Positions 45,342 to 54,751 of a DNA stretch of 64,000 bases are shown piece after piece. The translations under genes were made by a program, and so were the position numbers. The DNA comes from Arcobacter sp. CECT 8985 (lineage in GTDB: Bacteria; Campylobacterota; Campylobacteria; Campylobacterales; Arcobacteraceae). The stretch's first letter is position 1; every line of letters starts with the position of its first letter. The notes below the pieces were generated by a model that was not told the origin of the DNA, did no database searches, and worked only from the letters and a program-made list of their open reading frames with translations. The DNA is taken from the NCBI RefSeq assembly GCF_004116495.1, contig NZ_PDKC01000005.1, positions 40,200 through 104,199 of the forward strand, in the 5' to 3' direction.

Positions 45342-46112
45342 TTACCATCCTTTCATATTTAAAACTGCCATAGCAAAAATAATTCCCATACTTGTTGCTA
45401 AAGTCAATAATGTTGCTTGCATCCAACGACCCCAACCCATACTTAAATAGCCTTTTACCGCATCCAAAAAAGAGTTAATAAAAGGAAACCCAGGAACTAG
45501 TAATAAAACACTAGCAGATAGTGCAATACTAGGAGTTGTACTAATTTTTGAAGCTAAACTTGCAATAAGTGTTGCAAAAAATGCAGTAGTTGCAAAGCTT
45601 ATTATTAAAATAAATTTTTGCTTTGCAAGTTGTTGTCTTATAAACATTGCAATAGAAGAAGCTAAAAATGTAATTGTAAATGCTTGCCAATCTGCACCTC
45701 TTAAGTAAGAAAATGATGCACATGAAAGGCCTATCATAAAAACAACTAACCATTTATTGTAATAGTTGGGTTTTATTTGTTTTAGTAAAAGAATTGCTTT
45801 TTCTGCACCTAATTCATAGTTTTCTAAATCTATGCACAATCTTTGAACATCATAAACAATAGACATATTTATTGGTTTATGATGTGATTGTCTAGTTGTG
45901 GTAACTGATTGATTTGTATTTGATAGTGTTGTTAATACAATTGCAGAGGGAATAAGAGATATTTCTACTGATTTTACACCTAATGCTTTTCCCATTCTTT
46001 TTGTTGTTTGTTCAATTAGTTTGCTTTCTGCACCATACTCAAGCATTAAAACTGCTGCTTTAATTATTGCTTGAGTTATTTTCGTTTGATATTCGTAAGT
46101 TAAATTCTTCAT
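45342..46112 (-). CDS. Threonine/serine exporter ThrE-type, large subunit (YjjP-like)
   Basis: 256 residues. The N-terminal ~110 residues are soluble (MLEYGAESKLIEQTTKRMGKALG, typical DUF1212), followed by about five membrane helices, with LLLVPGFPFINSFLDAVKGYLSMGW near the end. Functions with the small subunit directly downstream. Divergent from the 46224 membrane gene. Confidence 0.87.
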   Translation of the reverse strand: MKNLTYEYQTKITQAIIKAAVLMLEYGAESKLIEQTTKRMGKALGVKSVEISLIPSAIVLTTLSNTNQSVTTTRQSHHKPINMSIVYDVQRLCIDLENYELGAEKAILLLKQIKPNYYNKWLVVFMIGLSCASFSYLRGADWQAFTITFLASSIAMFIRQQLAKQKFILIISFATTAFFATLIASLASKISTTPSIALSASVLLLVPGFPFINSFLDAVKGYLSMGWGRWMQATLLTLATSMGIIFAMAVLNMKGW

Positions 46113-46223
46113 TTATTTTTTTCCATTTATGTATTTTATCATTTTTATTAAAAAAGAAAGAAATAAAACTGCATAAATCAGATACAATTTTTGATATAAT
46201 GAAAAAAAATTAAAGTGATAATT

Positions 46224-47051
46224 ATGAATTATTTTTTTACAAATTGGAATAAAGTATTATTAGTTATATTTACATTAATAGCATTATCTTTAGCTCTTAA
46301 TTTAAGTATTGATGAAAATGCAAAAAAGCTAGTTGATGAGTCTTTTAAACAAGCAGTTGTTGTCTTTGGTAGTGCAAAAGCTTTAAATGCAGTAATATCA
46401 TTAGCTCAAGGAACTCAACTTGATTTGCCATTAGTAATTGTATCAATTGGTGAAGTTTTAGATCCAATTAATGATTTAGTTGAACAGTTTTCCCTTGTGA
46501 TGTTAGCAAGTCTTACTTCTCTTGGAATACAAAAAATATTATTAAATTTTGTTACAACTGATATATATAATTATACACTTACATTTTTTATTATTATTTT
46601 TAATATTTGGTTATTTAAAAGATTTAAAAAAGATGAAAAAATAAGACATATATTTTTTAAAATCACTATAGTTTTACTTTTTTTAAGATTTGCTATTCCT
46701 TTTATAAGTTATATAAATAATATTTCTTATAACTACTTTGTAAAACCACAATATAATATAGAAATACTGAATAAAGATATTGAAAAAGTAAAAGATGAAG
46801 TTAGTAAAGTAAATCAAAATACAATAAAAGAGAAAAATGATAGTTCAATTTTGGAAAAAATAAAAGAAAAATTTGATGTTTCGTATTATGAAAATAAAGT
46901 TAATGAGTACAAAAATGCAGTTGATAGTTCAAGCGAATATATTGTTGATTTGATAATTGTATTTATCTTTCAAACTATATTTTTACCAATACTATTTTTA
47001 TTTAGTTTATATTGGTTTATAAAATCTATTTTTAATATAAGAAGAGCTTAA
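46224..47051 (+). CDS. Conserved membrane protein, unknown function
   Basis: 275 residues from the ATG at 46224 (an in-frame GTG three codons upstream is also possible). One N-terminal membrane helix (~8-25), a loop with VVFGSAKALNAVISLAQGTQ and SIGEVLDPINDLVEQFSLVML, two or three central helices, a charged coiled stretch (EKIKEKFDVSYYENKVNEYKN), and a C-terminal helix. I recall similar proteins in other Proteobacteria but no function. Its 3' end faces the DUF389 gene. Confidence 0.7.
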   Translation: MNYFFTNWNKVLLVIFTLIALSLALNLSIDENAKKLVDESFKQAVVVFGSAKALNAVISLAQGTQLDLPLVIVSIGEVLDPINDLVEQFSLVMLASLTSLGIQKILLNFVTTDIYNYTLTFFIIIFNIWLFKRFKKDEKIRHIFFKITIVLLFLRFAIPFISYINNISYNYFVKPQYNIEILNKDIEKVKDEVSKVNQNTIKEKNDSSILEKIKEKFDVSYYENKVNEYKNAVDSSSEYIVDLIIVFIFQTIFLPILFLFSLYWFIKSIFNIRRA

Positions 47052-47086
47052 TAGAATAAAAGATTTTAACTTTTTTTCTATTCTTC

Positions 47087-48079
47087 TTAAAATATACTTT
47101 TTAAAAAGCTTGGCTTATAATATATATATATAAATATTATTATTAATATAATTAGCCATGATAAAATATAAATTGTCATAGATTTTTTTGCTATTTCTTT
47201 TTTATCCCAAAGAGTAGGTCGAATACCTTTTATAAGAAATATTACTTTACTAGCTAAGTTTATAGAAGTAATATTAATTAAAAGTAAAATACCTGCACCA
47301 ATTGCTAATTCACTATTTCCAGAACCAATCATAAGGCCTAGCACTGCAGCAGGTGGTAAAAGTGCAGCTGATACCATTACTCCAACTAATATGCTAGATA
47401 AACCTGCTGTAATTGATAGGGAAGCAGCAGCACCAGAAGCAAGGGCAAGAATAAAAGAATCATAGCTAACTTCTGTTTTTGATACTAATTCATATGTATC
47501 AAGATTTTGTCCAAAAAATAGTGCAAAAATTAAAGGAAGCATTATTGCTATAAAAAAACCTAATAATATTGTTTTTATTGATGAATACATTAATTTTCCA
47601 TCTCCAATGGAAGCTGCAAAACTAAATGCCATATTAGGACCTAATAATGGCGCAATAACCATGGCACCAATTATAATGGCTAAATTATTATGAATAAGTC
47701 CTATTGTTGCTACTATTGTTGAAAAAACCAACAAAAGAATGAAGTTTGAATTAATATTACTATTTTTTTTCAATTCATTATATATTGCTTCTTTTGAGGC
47801 ATTAGCTTTTTCTTCTTTTTTTTCTTCTTTTTCTGAATTTTTAGGTAAATAAGCTTCTATTGGTAAAATTATTATTTTTGATGTTACTTGATCTCCCATA
47901 ATATGAGAAAAACTATTTATAGCTTTTTGTAAATAGTGATCTGTTACAATCATTCGTGATATTTGCATACCATCTTTGTCAACAGGATAAAATCTTAAAT
48001 CTTTAGCTTTTACATTTTTAGCAATTTGTTTTATAATTTCATTGCTTGATTCATTTAAGACAATTTCAAGATATTTCAT
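47087..48079 (-). CDS. DUF389 / TIGR00341 family membrane protein
   Basis: 330 residues. A soluble N-terminal part of ~110 residues (YLEIVLNESSNEIIKQIAKNV) is followed by about seven helices. Diagnostic segments are NLAIIIGAMVIAPLLGPNMAFSFAASIGD, LASGAAASLSITAGLSSILVGVMVSAALLPPAAVLGLMIG and GAGILLLINITSINLASKVIF. Function of the family is unknown. Confidence 0.88.
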   Translation of the reverse strand: MKYLEIVLNESSNEIIKQIAKNVKAKDLRFYPVDKDGMQISRMIVTDHYLQKAINSFSHIMGDQVTSKIIILPIEAYLPKNSEKEEKKEEKANASKEAIYNELKKNSNINSNFILLLVFSTIVATIGLIHNNLAIIIGAMVIAPLLGPNMAFSFAASIGDGKLMYSSIKTILLGFFIAIMLPLIFALFFGQNLDTYELVSKTEVSYDSFILALASGAAASLSITAGLSSILVGVMVSAALLPPAAVLGLMIGSGNSELAIGAGILLLINITSINLASKVIFLIKGIRPTLWDKKEIAKKSMTIYILSWLIILIIIFIYIYYKPSFLKSIF

Positions 48080-48431
48080 TTGTTCTCTTTTTTATGATGT
48101 ATCATATTATAAATAAATATTTCTATAATTGAAGAATTTTAGCTCTCAACATAAAATTTTTATTAAATGAAGGCTTTACACACTTATTCATTTTTTTGTT
48201 TTTTATTATATCAGATATAAAAGCAAACTTTTTAATAGTATATTAAATCACATAAATATATTAGTATGTACAAGTTTTTTAAGATTTTGTTGATAAGTAA
48301 AAATTGTAAATTAAGGAAATAACTGTATCTTTATTAGTATTATTCTTAAAAAAATAGAAAAAAACACAATAAAATACATCTTTATAATATATTTTTGATT
48401 ATAATTTGGTGATTGAAAAAAGGACAGCTAT
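48080..48431. other. 352-bp intergenic region with promoters only
   Basis: AT-rich spacer between the divergent DUF389 gene and the coaX operon. I see no open frame, RNA gene or repeat in it. A TATAAT at 48400-48405 is a good -10 for the rightward operon. Confidence 0.6.
48400..48405 (+). promoter_or_regulatory. -10 box for the coaX-hisG operon
   Basis: TATAAT in TTGATTATAATTTGG, 27 nt before the TTG start of the first gene, with AAAGGACAG as ribosome site. Confidence 0.6.
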
Positions 48432-48764
48432 TTGAAAAATCTTACAAACTATTTTTTAAAAAAAAATATATTATTTAAAGAAATAAGTGAAGTTATCCCA
48501 AAAGATTTAGGAAGTCGAAAAAAAATACAAATTTATACAGCAACAGATATAAAATCTACTTATTATGCTATTTTTATTATTGATGCAAAAAGTAGATTTA
48601 TTAGAAAAAATGCAAATGATTTATTAGAACTTTTTGATAAACTTGTATCTTATAAAGATCATAATTTTAAACATAAAGAGTTACTTATTAGTTCACCTTT
48701 ATGTTCAAAAGCAAAAGAGTTCTTAAAACAAAATGGGTGGAGTGTTAGAGTTGATTTTATGTGA
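48432..48764 (+). CDS. Small protein of unknown function upstream of coaX
   Basis: 110 residues, TTG start behind AAAGGA. Basic and soluble: VIPKDLGSRKKIQIYTATDIKST, YYAIFIIDAKSRFIRKNANDLLE, HKELLISSPLCSKAKEFLKQNGW. It overlaps the coaX start by about 30 nt, which suggests translational coupling. Family not recognised. Confidence 0.7.
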   Translation: MKNLTNYFLKKNILFKEISEVIPKDLGSRKKIQIYTATDIKSTYYAIFIIDAKSRFIRKNANDLLELFDKLVSYKDHNFKHKELLISSPLCSKAKEFLKQNGWSVRVDFM

Positions 48765-49377
48765 TATAGGTAATACTACTTTTCATCTTTTAGTAAATGA
48801 AAATGAAAAAAGATATTTACTGAATGAAAAGCTACCAGCATTTAATGAAAAAGTTTACTATATTTCTGTAAATGACAAGGGTCAAGATAGTTTAAAATCA
48901 ACACATAATGATATTGTCAATTTAGAAAATTATATCGATTTTAAAACACCATATAAAGGTATGGGAATAGATAGAAAAGTAGCTTGTTATGGAATTACTA
49001 ATGCAATAGTTGTAGACGCAGGAAGTGCAATAACTGTTGATATAATGGTAGATAACATACATAAAGGTGGGTTTATTCTTCCAGGATTTAAAAAAATAGA
49101 AAATTTATATACTCAAATATCTTCTAAGCTTGACTTTGATTTTAATACAAAGGTAAATTTAGATAAAATCCCACTTTGTACACAAGATGCGATATCATAC
49201 GCAATCTTACAATCAATAATAGAACCAATCAAAAATATAAGAAAACAACAACAAATCATATTTACTGGTGGAGATGGAGAATTTTTAAGTAAATATTTCG
49301 AAAACAGTATCTATAAGAAAGATTTGATTTTTGAAAATATGAAAAGGATAATTGATGCTAACAATTGCATTGCCTAA
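48733..49377 (+). CDS. coaX: Type III pantothenate kinase
   Basis: First step of CoA synthesis, phosphorylating pantothenate; 214 residues from the ATG at 48733. GTG at 48742 and TTG at 48751 are also possible starts and would place ILCDIGNTTFHLL at the usual distance from the N terminus. VVDAGSAITVDIM is the second ASKHA motif and HKGGFILPGFKKIENLY the family signature. Somewhat short, as in Helicobacter-type CoaX. Overlaps hisG by about 23 nt. Confidence 0.9.
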   Translation: MGGVLELILCDIGNTTFHLLVNENEKRYLLNEKLPAFNEKVYYISVNDKGQDSLKSTHNDIVNLENYIDFKTPYKGMGIDRKVACYGITNAIVVDAGSAITVDIMVDNIHKGGFILPGFKKIENLYTQISSKLDFDFNTKVNLDKIPLCTQDAISYAILQSIIEPIKNIRKQQQIIFTGGDGEFLSKYFENSIYKKDLIFENMKRIIDANNCIA

Positions 49378-49963
49378 GGGAAGAATTGCAAAAGAGACTT
49401 TGGATAAATTTAAAAAAGCTTTTAATGAAAAGTTTATATTTGAAGATAGAAAACTTATACTTGAAAAGAGTGGATTTAGATTTTTAAATGTAAGAAATCA
49501 AGATGTACCAACATATGTTATGCATGGAGCTGCTGATTTAGGTGTGGTTGGACTTGATGTTTTAGAAGAGAAAGAGTATGACTTAATTAAGTTATTAAAT
49601 TTACAATTAGGTAAATGTAAAGTTGCATTTGGACTTAGAAAAGGTGAAGAGTTAGATTTTTCTAAAAGCGAAATTAAAGTTGCAACAAAACATGAGAAAA
49701 TAGCAAAAAAATATTTTGAGCAAAAAGCAATGGCTGTTGAGATTATTAAACTATATGGTTCAATAGAACTTGCTCCTTTAGTTGGCTTAAGTGATTGTAT
49801 TGTTGATATTGTTGAAACTGGAACAACAATGAAGCAAAATGGACTTGAAGTAGGGCCTACAATTATGGAAAGTTCTGCACATTTAATTGCAAATAAAAAC
49901 TCTTTTTATGCAAAAAAAGACAAAATATTAGATTTGAAAAATAGAATAGAAGAAGTACTTTAA
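49355..49963 (+). CDS. hisG: ATP phosphoribosyltransferase, short form
   Basis: First step of histidine synthesis; 202 residues from the ATG at 49355 (AAAAGGATAATT before it; a TTG precedes it in frame). LTIALPKGRIAKETLDKF, GAADLGVVGLDVLEEKEYDL and DIVETGTTMKQNGLEVGPTIMESSAHLIAN are diagnostic. It lacks the regulatory C-terminal domain of the ~300-residue form, so it should need a HisZ partner, which is not in the window. Confidence 0.93.
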   Translation: MLTIALPKGRIAKETLDKFKKAFNEKFIFEDRKLILEKSGFRFLNVRNQDVPTYVMHGAADLGVVGLDVLEEKEYDLIKLLNLQLGKCKVAFGLRKGEELDFSKSEIKVATKHEKIAKKYFEQKAMAVEIIKLYGSIELAPLVGLSDCIVDIVETGTTMKQNGLEVGPTIMESSAHLIANKNSFYAKKDKILDLKNRIEEVL

Positions 49964-50664
49964 TGGGATTAGATCTATATTCAAGAATAGAACAATATTT
50001 AGATTTTGAAGATGAGGTTTATTCACTGCATAAAGAGTTTATGACTTTTGTAATGATGAATGAACTTGATAATATTATTGATATTGGGTGTGGTCAAGGA
50101 TATTTTCTTGAAAACCTTAAAATAAATGGTAAAAAAGCATTTGGAATTGACTTAAGTGCTGAGCAAATTAAAGTTTGCGAACAAAGAGGTGTAGATGCTA
50201 AATGTATGCCTTTAAATAAAGTAGAAAAGAAATTTGATTGTGCAACTGCTATTTTTGATGTAGTAAATTATATACCTAAAAATCATTTAAAAGAGTTCTT
50301 TATAGATACTTATAATGTATTAAATGAAAATGGATATTATATGTTTGATGTAAATTCTTTATATGGATTTAGTGTAGTTGCTGATGGAAGTTTGACTATA
50401 AATAAAGAAGAAAAATTTATATCAGTTGATGCAGTTTATGATGAAGATGAATTAAATACAAATATTGTTTTATTTGATAAGCAAAAAAATGGCTTATATA
50501 AAAAAGAAGAAGATATGATAACTCAATATTATCATGATATACCAAGTTTAAAAAAAGTTTTAAATGAAGTTGGTTTTGTTGTTGAGTCTGTAACGGATTA
50601 TAATTTACATGATTTTGATAAAGCAGATAAACATATGTTAATTTGCAAAAAAGTATCAAAATAA
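49963..50664 (+). CDS. Class I SAM-dependent methyltransferase
   Basis: 233 residues. Motif I is IIDIGCGQGYFLENL, motif II FGIDLSAEQIKVCEQRGV, and FDCATAIFDVVNYIPKNHL follows. The C-terminal part is beta-rich with YYHDIPSLKKVLNEVGF. Substrate unknown. Start overlaps the hisG stop by one base. The final codons (KKVSK) and the terminator are duplicated at 56214-56253. Confidence 0.85.
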   Translation: MGLDLYSRIEQYLDFEDEVYSLHKEFMTFVMMNELDNIIDIGCGQGYFLENLKINGKKAFGIDLSAEQIKVCEQRGVDAKCMPLNKVEKKFDCATAIFDVVNYIPKNHLKEFFIDTYNVLNENGYYMFDVNSLYGFSVVADGSLTINKEEKFISVDAVYDEDELNTNIVLFDKQKNGLYKKEEDMITQYYHDIPSLKKVLNEVGFVVESVTDYNLHDFDKADKHMLICKKVSK

Positions 50665-50686
50665 AAAAGGCAGAAGCCTTTTTTAT
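50647..50686 (+). repeat. Left 40-bp direct repeat flanking the effector-immunity cassette
   Basis: Covers the last codons of the methyltransferase gene plus its terminator. 39/40 identical to 56214-56253; the only difference is G at 50676 versus A at 56243. Confidence 0.85.
50663..50684. terminator. Terminator after the methyltransferase gene
   Basis: Perfect 9-bp stem AAAAAAGGC / GCCTTTTTT with an AGAA loop. Works on the plus strand for the coaX-hisG operon and sits next to the stop of the leftward effector fragment. Confidence 0.88.
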
Positions 50687-51387
50687 TAAGTATTAATATT
50701 TTCTCCAAGAAGATTGTAAATCACTCTTTTACCATAAATTTCATCTGTGGCTCTTTCATTGCCTTTTATTGAAGGTTTATTAACTAGATTGAAATCAGAA
50801 GAGTGATGAATAAATTTTTTTCTTAGTTTTTTATACTTTAAATCATCTATTTTTTCAAAAGCTTGTATTTTTTTATTTATATCACTTAATAAATCAAAAT
50901 CCTCATCTTCTAGTTTTGATATTTTATCTTTATTTTTATCCTTATCTTTATCTTTTTTATTTTGTTCTAATGTTTCATCTTTTTGTTTTTGTAAATCTTT
51001 TTGTTTTTGTTTTATTTTTGATAATTGATATTTTTCATCTAAGTTTCTTTTTAGTGGTACTCTATCTTCTTCTTTTCTTTTTTTATCTTTATCTGTAGCA
51101 ATTTTATGAAGTAGATTTAAAATAACTAATTCATATTCCCATGAAAGATTCGTTCTACACATATAAGCACCACTTGTATTGATTTGATTATAATTTCTTG
51201 ATTTTTCATAAAATATACCATCTTGTTCTAACTCGTAAAAGCTATTAGTGCCTTTTATTAATTTATCACTATTTTCTAACCATCCATATTTATTATTCCA
51301 TGCTTTTATTTTATTATTATTTCCTGAATAATATTCTAAAACTTTTACACTTTCTATGTTTCCAAAGTTTTCGTATCCTCCACCCAC
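50686..51387 (-). pseudogene. DUF2235 phospholipase effector, C-terminal fragment (frameshifted)
   Basis: 233 residues from a GTG that is not preceded by its own ribosome site. Read one frame back, the sequence upstream gives HAD in front of VGGGYENFG, reconstituting the family block HADVGGGY, which holds the probable catalytic Asp. The C terminus has KKFIHHSSDFN, likely with the catalytic His, and a Lys/Asp/Gln-rich insert (residues ~105-165). One base appears deleted near 51401 relative to the N-terminal frame. It is unlikely to be a separate protein. Confidence 0.8.
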
Positions 51388-53378
51388 ATCAGCATGCGCT
51401 CAGGTACAATAAATTCTTTAAGGTTACCATCTTCTTTTAAAATAGCTTTGTTTTTATCTTTAAAAATTGAGTATGCCTCAAAGTTATATCTATATTCATC
51501 TGCTGCCATAAGATGAAAAACAGAACCAATCTTATTTTTATCAAACTCTAATCTTAAATCTTTCCAATCATCTGATTGTCTTACTCCATAATGTGTAACA
51601 GTATCGACTATATTAGCATGCCTAAAAGAGATAGCATCAATAGAGATTTCATCTTCACCAAAATATGGATTTTCTTCATATATTGTAGCAGTTCTTGACC
51701 CTGCACTTATTGTTCTTTTTATTTGTTTTATATCAGTTCTTAAGGGATTAAAAAAAACTCTATTTTCTATTTTTGTATATAAACCATCTTGATATGGGAA
51801 AAAACAAGAAAATATATCTTTTTCTTTTGTATTTAGTGCATATTTTAGATATTCATCTTCTTTTTTTATTAATTCAAACTCTTTTTGAATAGAGCAGATA
51901 AAATGTCTAGCTTCTGTAGCACCTCTACTAAATCCAAAAATATCAAATACAAGTTCATCGATTTGTTTTATTTTTTCTTTTCTTAATTCTGTTGCTATTT
52001 TATGACAAATATATAAAATATGAGCATCAATGCCAGTTTTACCAACTCCTAATCCTAGACCAAAGATAGAATCTTTATCTAGTGAACTATTTTCAAAAGG
52101 ATCAACAGTACCAGAACCTGCTGCATAAACTTTGAATCTTTTTAAATCATACTTGTGGGCATTTTCATTTTTTTCTAAACTATCTTTCCCTTCATAGTGT
52201 TCATAAAGTCTTTTTACATTAGTATATCCATTTGTATAACTACTACTTTTACTATTTGAAGGAAGTATTTTTTTTATGATTAGTTCTTTTATCTCTTTTT
52301 CTTTTCCTGTTACTGCATCTATTCCTTCTATCTTTTCTATCATATTTTCAACAAATGAATCTTCATCTTTTAAAGTATTTCTAACTTCAAGTAAAAACTT
52401 AAATACTTCTTTTGCATCTTTTGAAGCATTGTTATCATCTTCATAGTTATCTTTATAATTATATTTTATTTTAGATTTTGGTTCAAAATATGTTATTTTA
52501 TCAATTATTTCATTTCTTATAAGCTTCATAATATTTGGATAATTTTCAGGGTCTGGGTGGTGAGTTATTACTTTAATGGACGAATCATATTCAAATTCTT
52601 TATTTAATGCAATATCTTCATTTATATTTTTATTAATATACTCACACTGGCTAGTTACATAATCTTTATAATCTTGATAAAACTTTACATTATACATATT
52701 GTTATTTGTTCCATCAAAAAAGACTCCATATTCAATTTGCGTTTTTGGCATCAAAGTTACTGAGTCAGTGTTTTCTTCTACTGTTAGTATTATCTTATTA
52801 TTCTCTTTATTATAAACATAAGGTACCATTATCAAAGCATAGGCTTGTTTATCTATATCTTTTATATTCTTATTAAATCTATTTATCTCTTCTTTTATTA
52901 TATTATTACAACTATTTTTTGATTTATTTAAGTATGCTACACCTAAATTTATCTTTTCTTGCTTTTTTTCATTTTCTAAGTTTTTACAAGCACTATAAAA
53001 CTTTAAAGATTTTAAAAAACTTTCAAACTTTTTTCCATACCTTATTGGTATAGATTGAAGATAAACTATCTTTTTATCTATATTTACACTACTTAAAAAA
53101 CTATCTTTATTTGTTTTTTTATATTTTTCTTCTTCTTTTATAGCTTCTCTTACTATTTTGCCATATTTATCTTTTATACTATTTAAGACTTTTTGTTTAT
53201 CATCTAAATTTTCACAAAGATTTTTTGCTTCACTTTTAGAAATAATCATATATGCACATCTACTTCTTTCATCATCTATATAAACTTCATTAGAATCAAC
53301 TAATGAAAAAGATTCTTTTATGATAAACTCATCATTGTTATAATATACCTCTCCAATAAAATTTTTATTATTCATCAT
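51354..53378 (-). pseudogene. DUF2235 (Tle-type) phospholipase effector, N-terminal fragment
   Basis: 674 residues. About 200 N-terminal residues of unknown type precede the DUF2235 alpha/beta-hydrolase region: YGVFFDGTNNN near 240, GSGTVDPFENSSLD, GLGVGKTGIDAHI and the nucleophile elbow FDIFGFSRGATEARHF. The frame runs ...EFIVPE and then into an unrelated tail (RMLMWVEDTKTLET). Restoring one base near 51401 would give EFIVPGAHADVGGGY and a protein of about 897 residues. DUF2235 proteins include Tle phospholipases injected by type VI secretion. The start overlaps the immunity stop (ATGATG with GGGAG before it). Confidence 0.82.
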
Positions 53379-54751
53379 AACACTCCCAGCTTTTTAAGTT
53401 TTTTTTCTAAGGATTTATCTCCTAAATCATAAGCTTTTTTAAACCATATTTTTGCATTTTCTTTATCTTTTAACTCTTTTTCATAAAGCCATGCTAGATT
53501 TTGTGCTGCTGTAGCATCTCCTAATTTAGCTGCTTGTTTATATAATATTATTGATTTATCATAATTCTTTTCTATAACATCATAATAAACTGCAAAATTT
53601 ATCATCGCATCACTACTTCCTAAATTCACACCAATTTTATATATCTCTTTTGCTTTTTTATAATCTTTTAATCTATAATACATTGCCCCTAACCCAGCAG
53701 CACAATCGCCATAACCTTTATTGATACATTCTGTAAAGATTTGCTCAGCTTTTTTATAATCTTTTTTCTTTTTATAATATATTGCTAAATCAGAGTATCC
53801 TCCACTTTCTCCAAGTTCTTGCAATCTTTTTAAAACTTTAATCATATTTTTTTCATTGTCTGTTTTTCTATATAAATATACTAAAGACTCTAAAGGATTT
53901 ACTTCTTTATACTCTATTGGAAACTCTACTTTTTTTGCTTTTATTGCTTGAACTAACCAATATACTGCATCATCATATCTATCTATACTTATATACTCTG
54001 CACCTAAATTAAGCATTGAAAGTACTTTTCTTTCATTTTTATCTTTTAACTCATTTGCAGCTTTGGTATAATTATAAATGGCTCTGCCTTTTTTAAGTAA
54101 ATATGCTGAATATAAATTACCTAAATAATAATATGCCTCTTTATCTCCTAAACTAAGTAGCTTTTCATAAGAGTCTTTTGCATCATAATAATCTCTTTGT
54201 TTTATATGAAGTAATCCTTGACAAATATATGCTTTGTTGTTTGCTTTTTTAATTTGTTGTTCATAAAAATCAAATGCATCATCATCGTCTTTTAAAGCAA
54301 GTATTCCTCCAACTTGACAAGTTGAATCTTTATAATCTTTTATACTCATAAAAAGTTTTTTTGCTTTATCTCTTTGTTTAGTTTGTTCATTGTATAAACC
54401 AGCTAGTAAATAAGTAGCTTTTTTACTACCTTTTTTAATTGCTTGTTTATATATTTTAATGGCATTACTAAAATCTCTTCTTACTACATAAACTCCAGCA
54501 AGAAATTCTAAGTTTTTAATAGATGGATTATTATTTACTTCTTTTTTTATACATTGTAAAAACTCTTGTTTTTTATTTAACAAATCTTTGCATAAAATAT
54601 TTGTATCTTTTTTATTAAAGTTTTTTAATACATTATCAAGATTGATATTTGATATATCTTTTTGCTCTTTTTTTAAAGCAATGTCTTCTATCTTTTTATT
54701 ACAGCCAGTTAATATTATTATTGTTATGATGATTGAGAGATATTTCATCAT
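53375..54751 (-). CDS. Lipoprotein with Sel1/TPR-like repeats, putative immunity protein (copy B)
   Basis: 458 residues. The N terminus MMKYLSIIITIIILTGCNKK has a lipobox (LTGC) with the lipid-bearing Cys at 17, and no Asp at +2, so outer- or inner-membrane anchoring facing the periplasm is expected. From ~70 on there are helical repeats of about 36 residues (AIKIYKQAIKKGSKKATYLLAGLYNE, KAKEIYKIGVNLGSSDAMINFAVYYD). Placed directly upstream of and coupled to the phospholipase gene, which is where Tli immunity proteins lie; a periplasmic lipoprotein suits a toxin that attacks phospholipid. Nearly identical to copy A except toward the C terminus. Confidence 0.82.
   Translation of the reverse strand: MMKYLSIIITIIILTGCNKKIEDIALKKEQKDISNINLDNVLKNFNKKDTNILCKDLLNKKQEFLQCIKKEVNNNPSIKNLEFLAGVYVVRRDFSNAIKIYKQAIKKGSKKATYLLAGLYNEQTKQRDKAKKLFMSIKDYKDSTCQVGGILALKDDDDAFDFYEQQIKKANNKAYICQGLLHIKQRDYYDAKDSYEKLLSLGDKEAYYYLGNLYSAYLLKKGRAIYNYTKAANELKDKNERKVLSMLNLGAEYISIDRYDDAVYWLVQAIKAKKVEFPIEYKEVNPLESLVYLYRKTDNEKNMIKVLKRLQELGESGGYSDLAIYYKKKKDYKKAEQIFTECINKGYGDCAAGLGAMYYRLKDYKKAKEIYKIGVNLGSSDAMINFAVYYDVIEKNYDKSIILYKQAAKLGDATAAQNLAWLYEKELKDKENAKIWFKKAYDLGDKSLEKKLKKLGVL

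Noticed and set aside
48080..48431. Possible small RNA or riboswitch in the long intergenic region
   Set aside because: No stable GC-containing hairpin or known aptamer pattern; only AT-rich promoter-like sequence.
50417..50659. Antisense frames within the methyltransferase, pheT, aroA and other genes
   Set aside because: They lie wholly opposite well-supported genes, are rich in residues typical of reverse reading of AT-rich codons, and have no ribosome sites.
51354..51401. Programmed frameshift in the effector gene
   Set aside because: The shift site (CCTGAGCGC) is not a slippery heptamer or homopolymer and no hairpin was noticed just downstream. A simple deletion or sequencing error is more likely.
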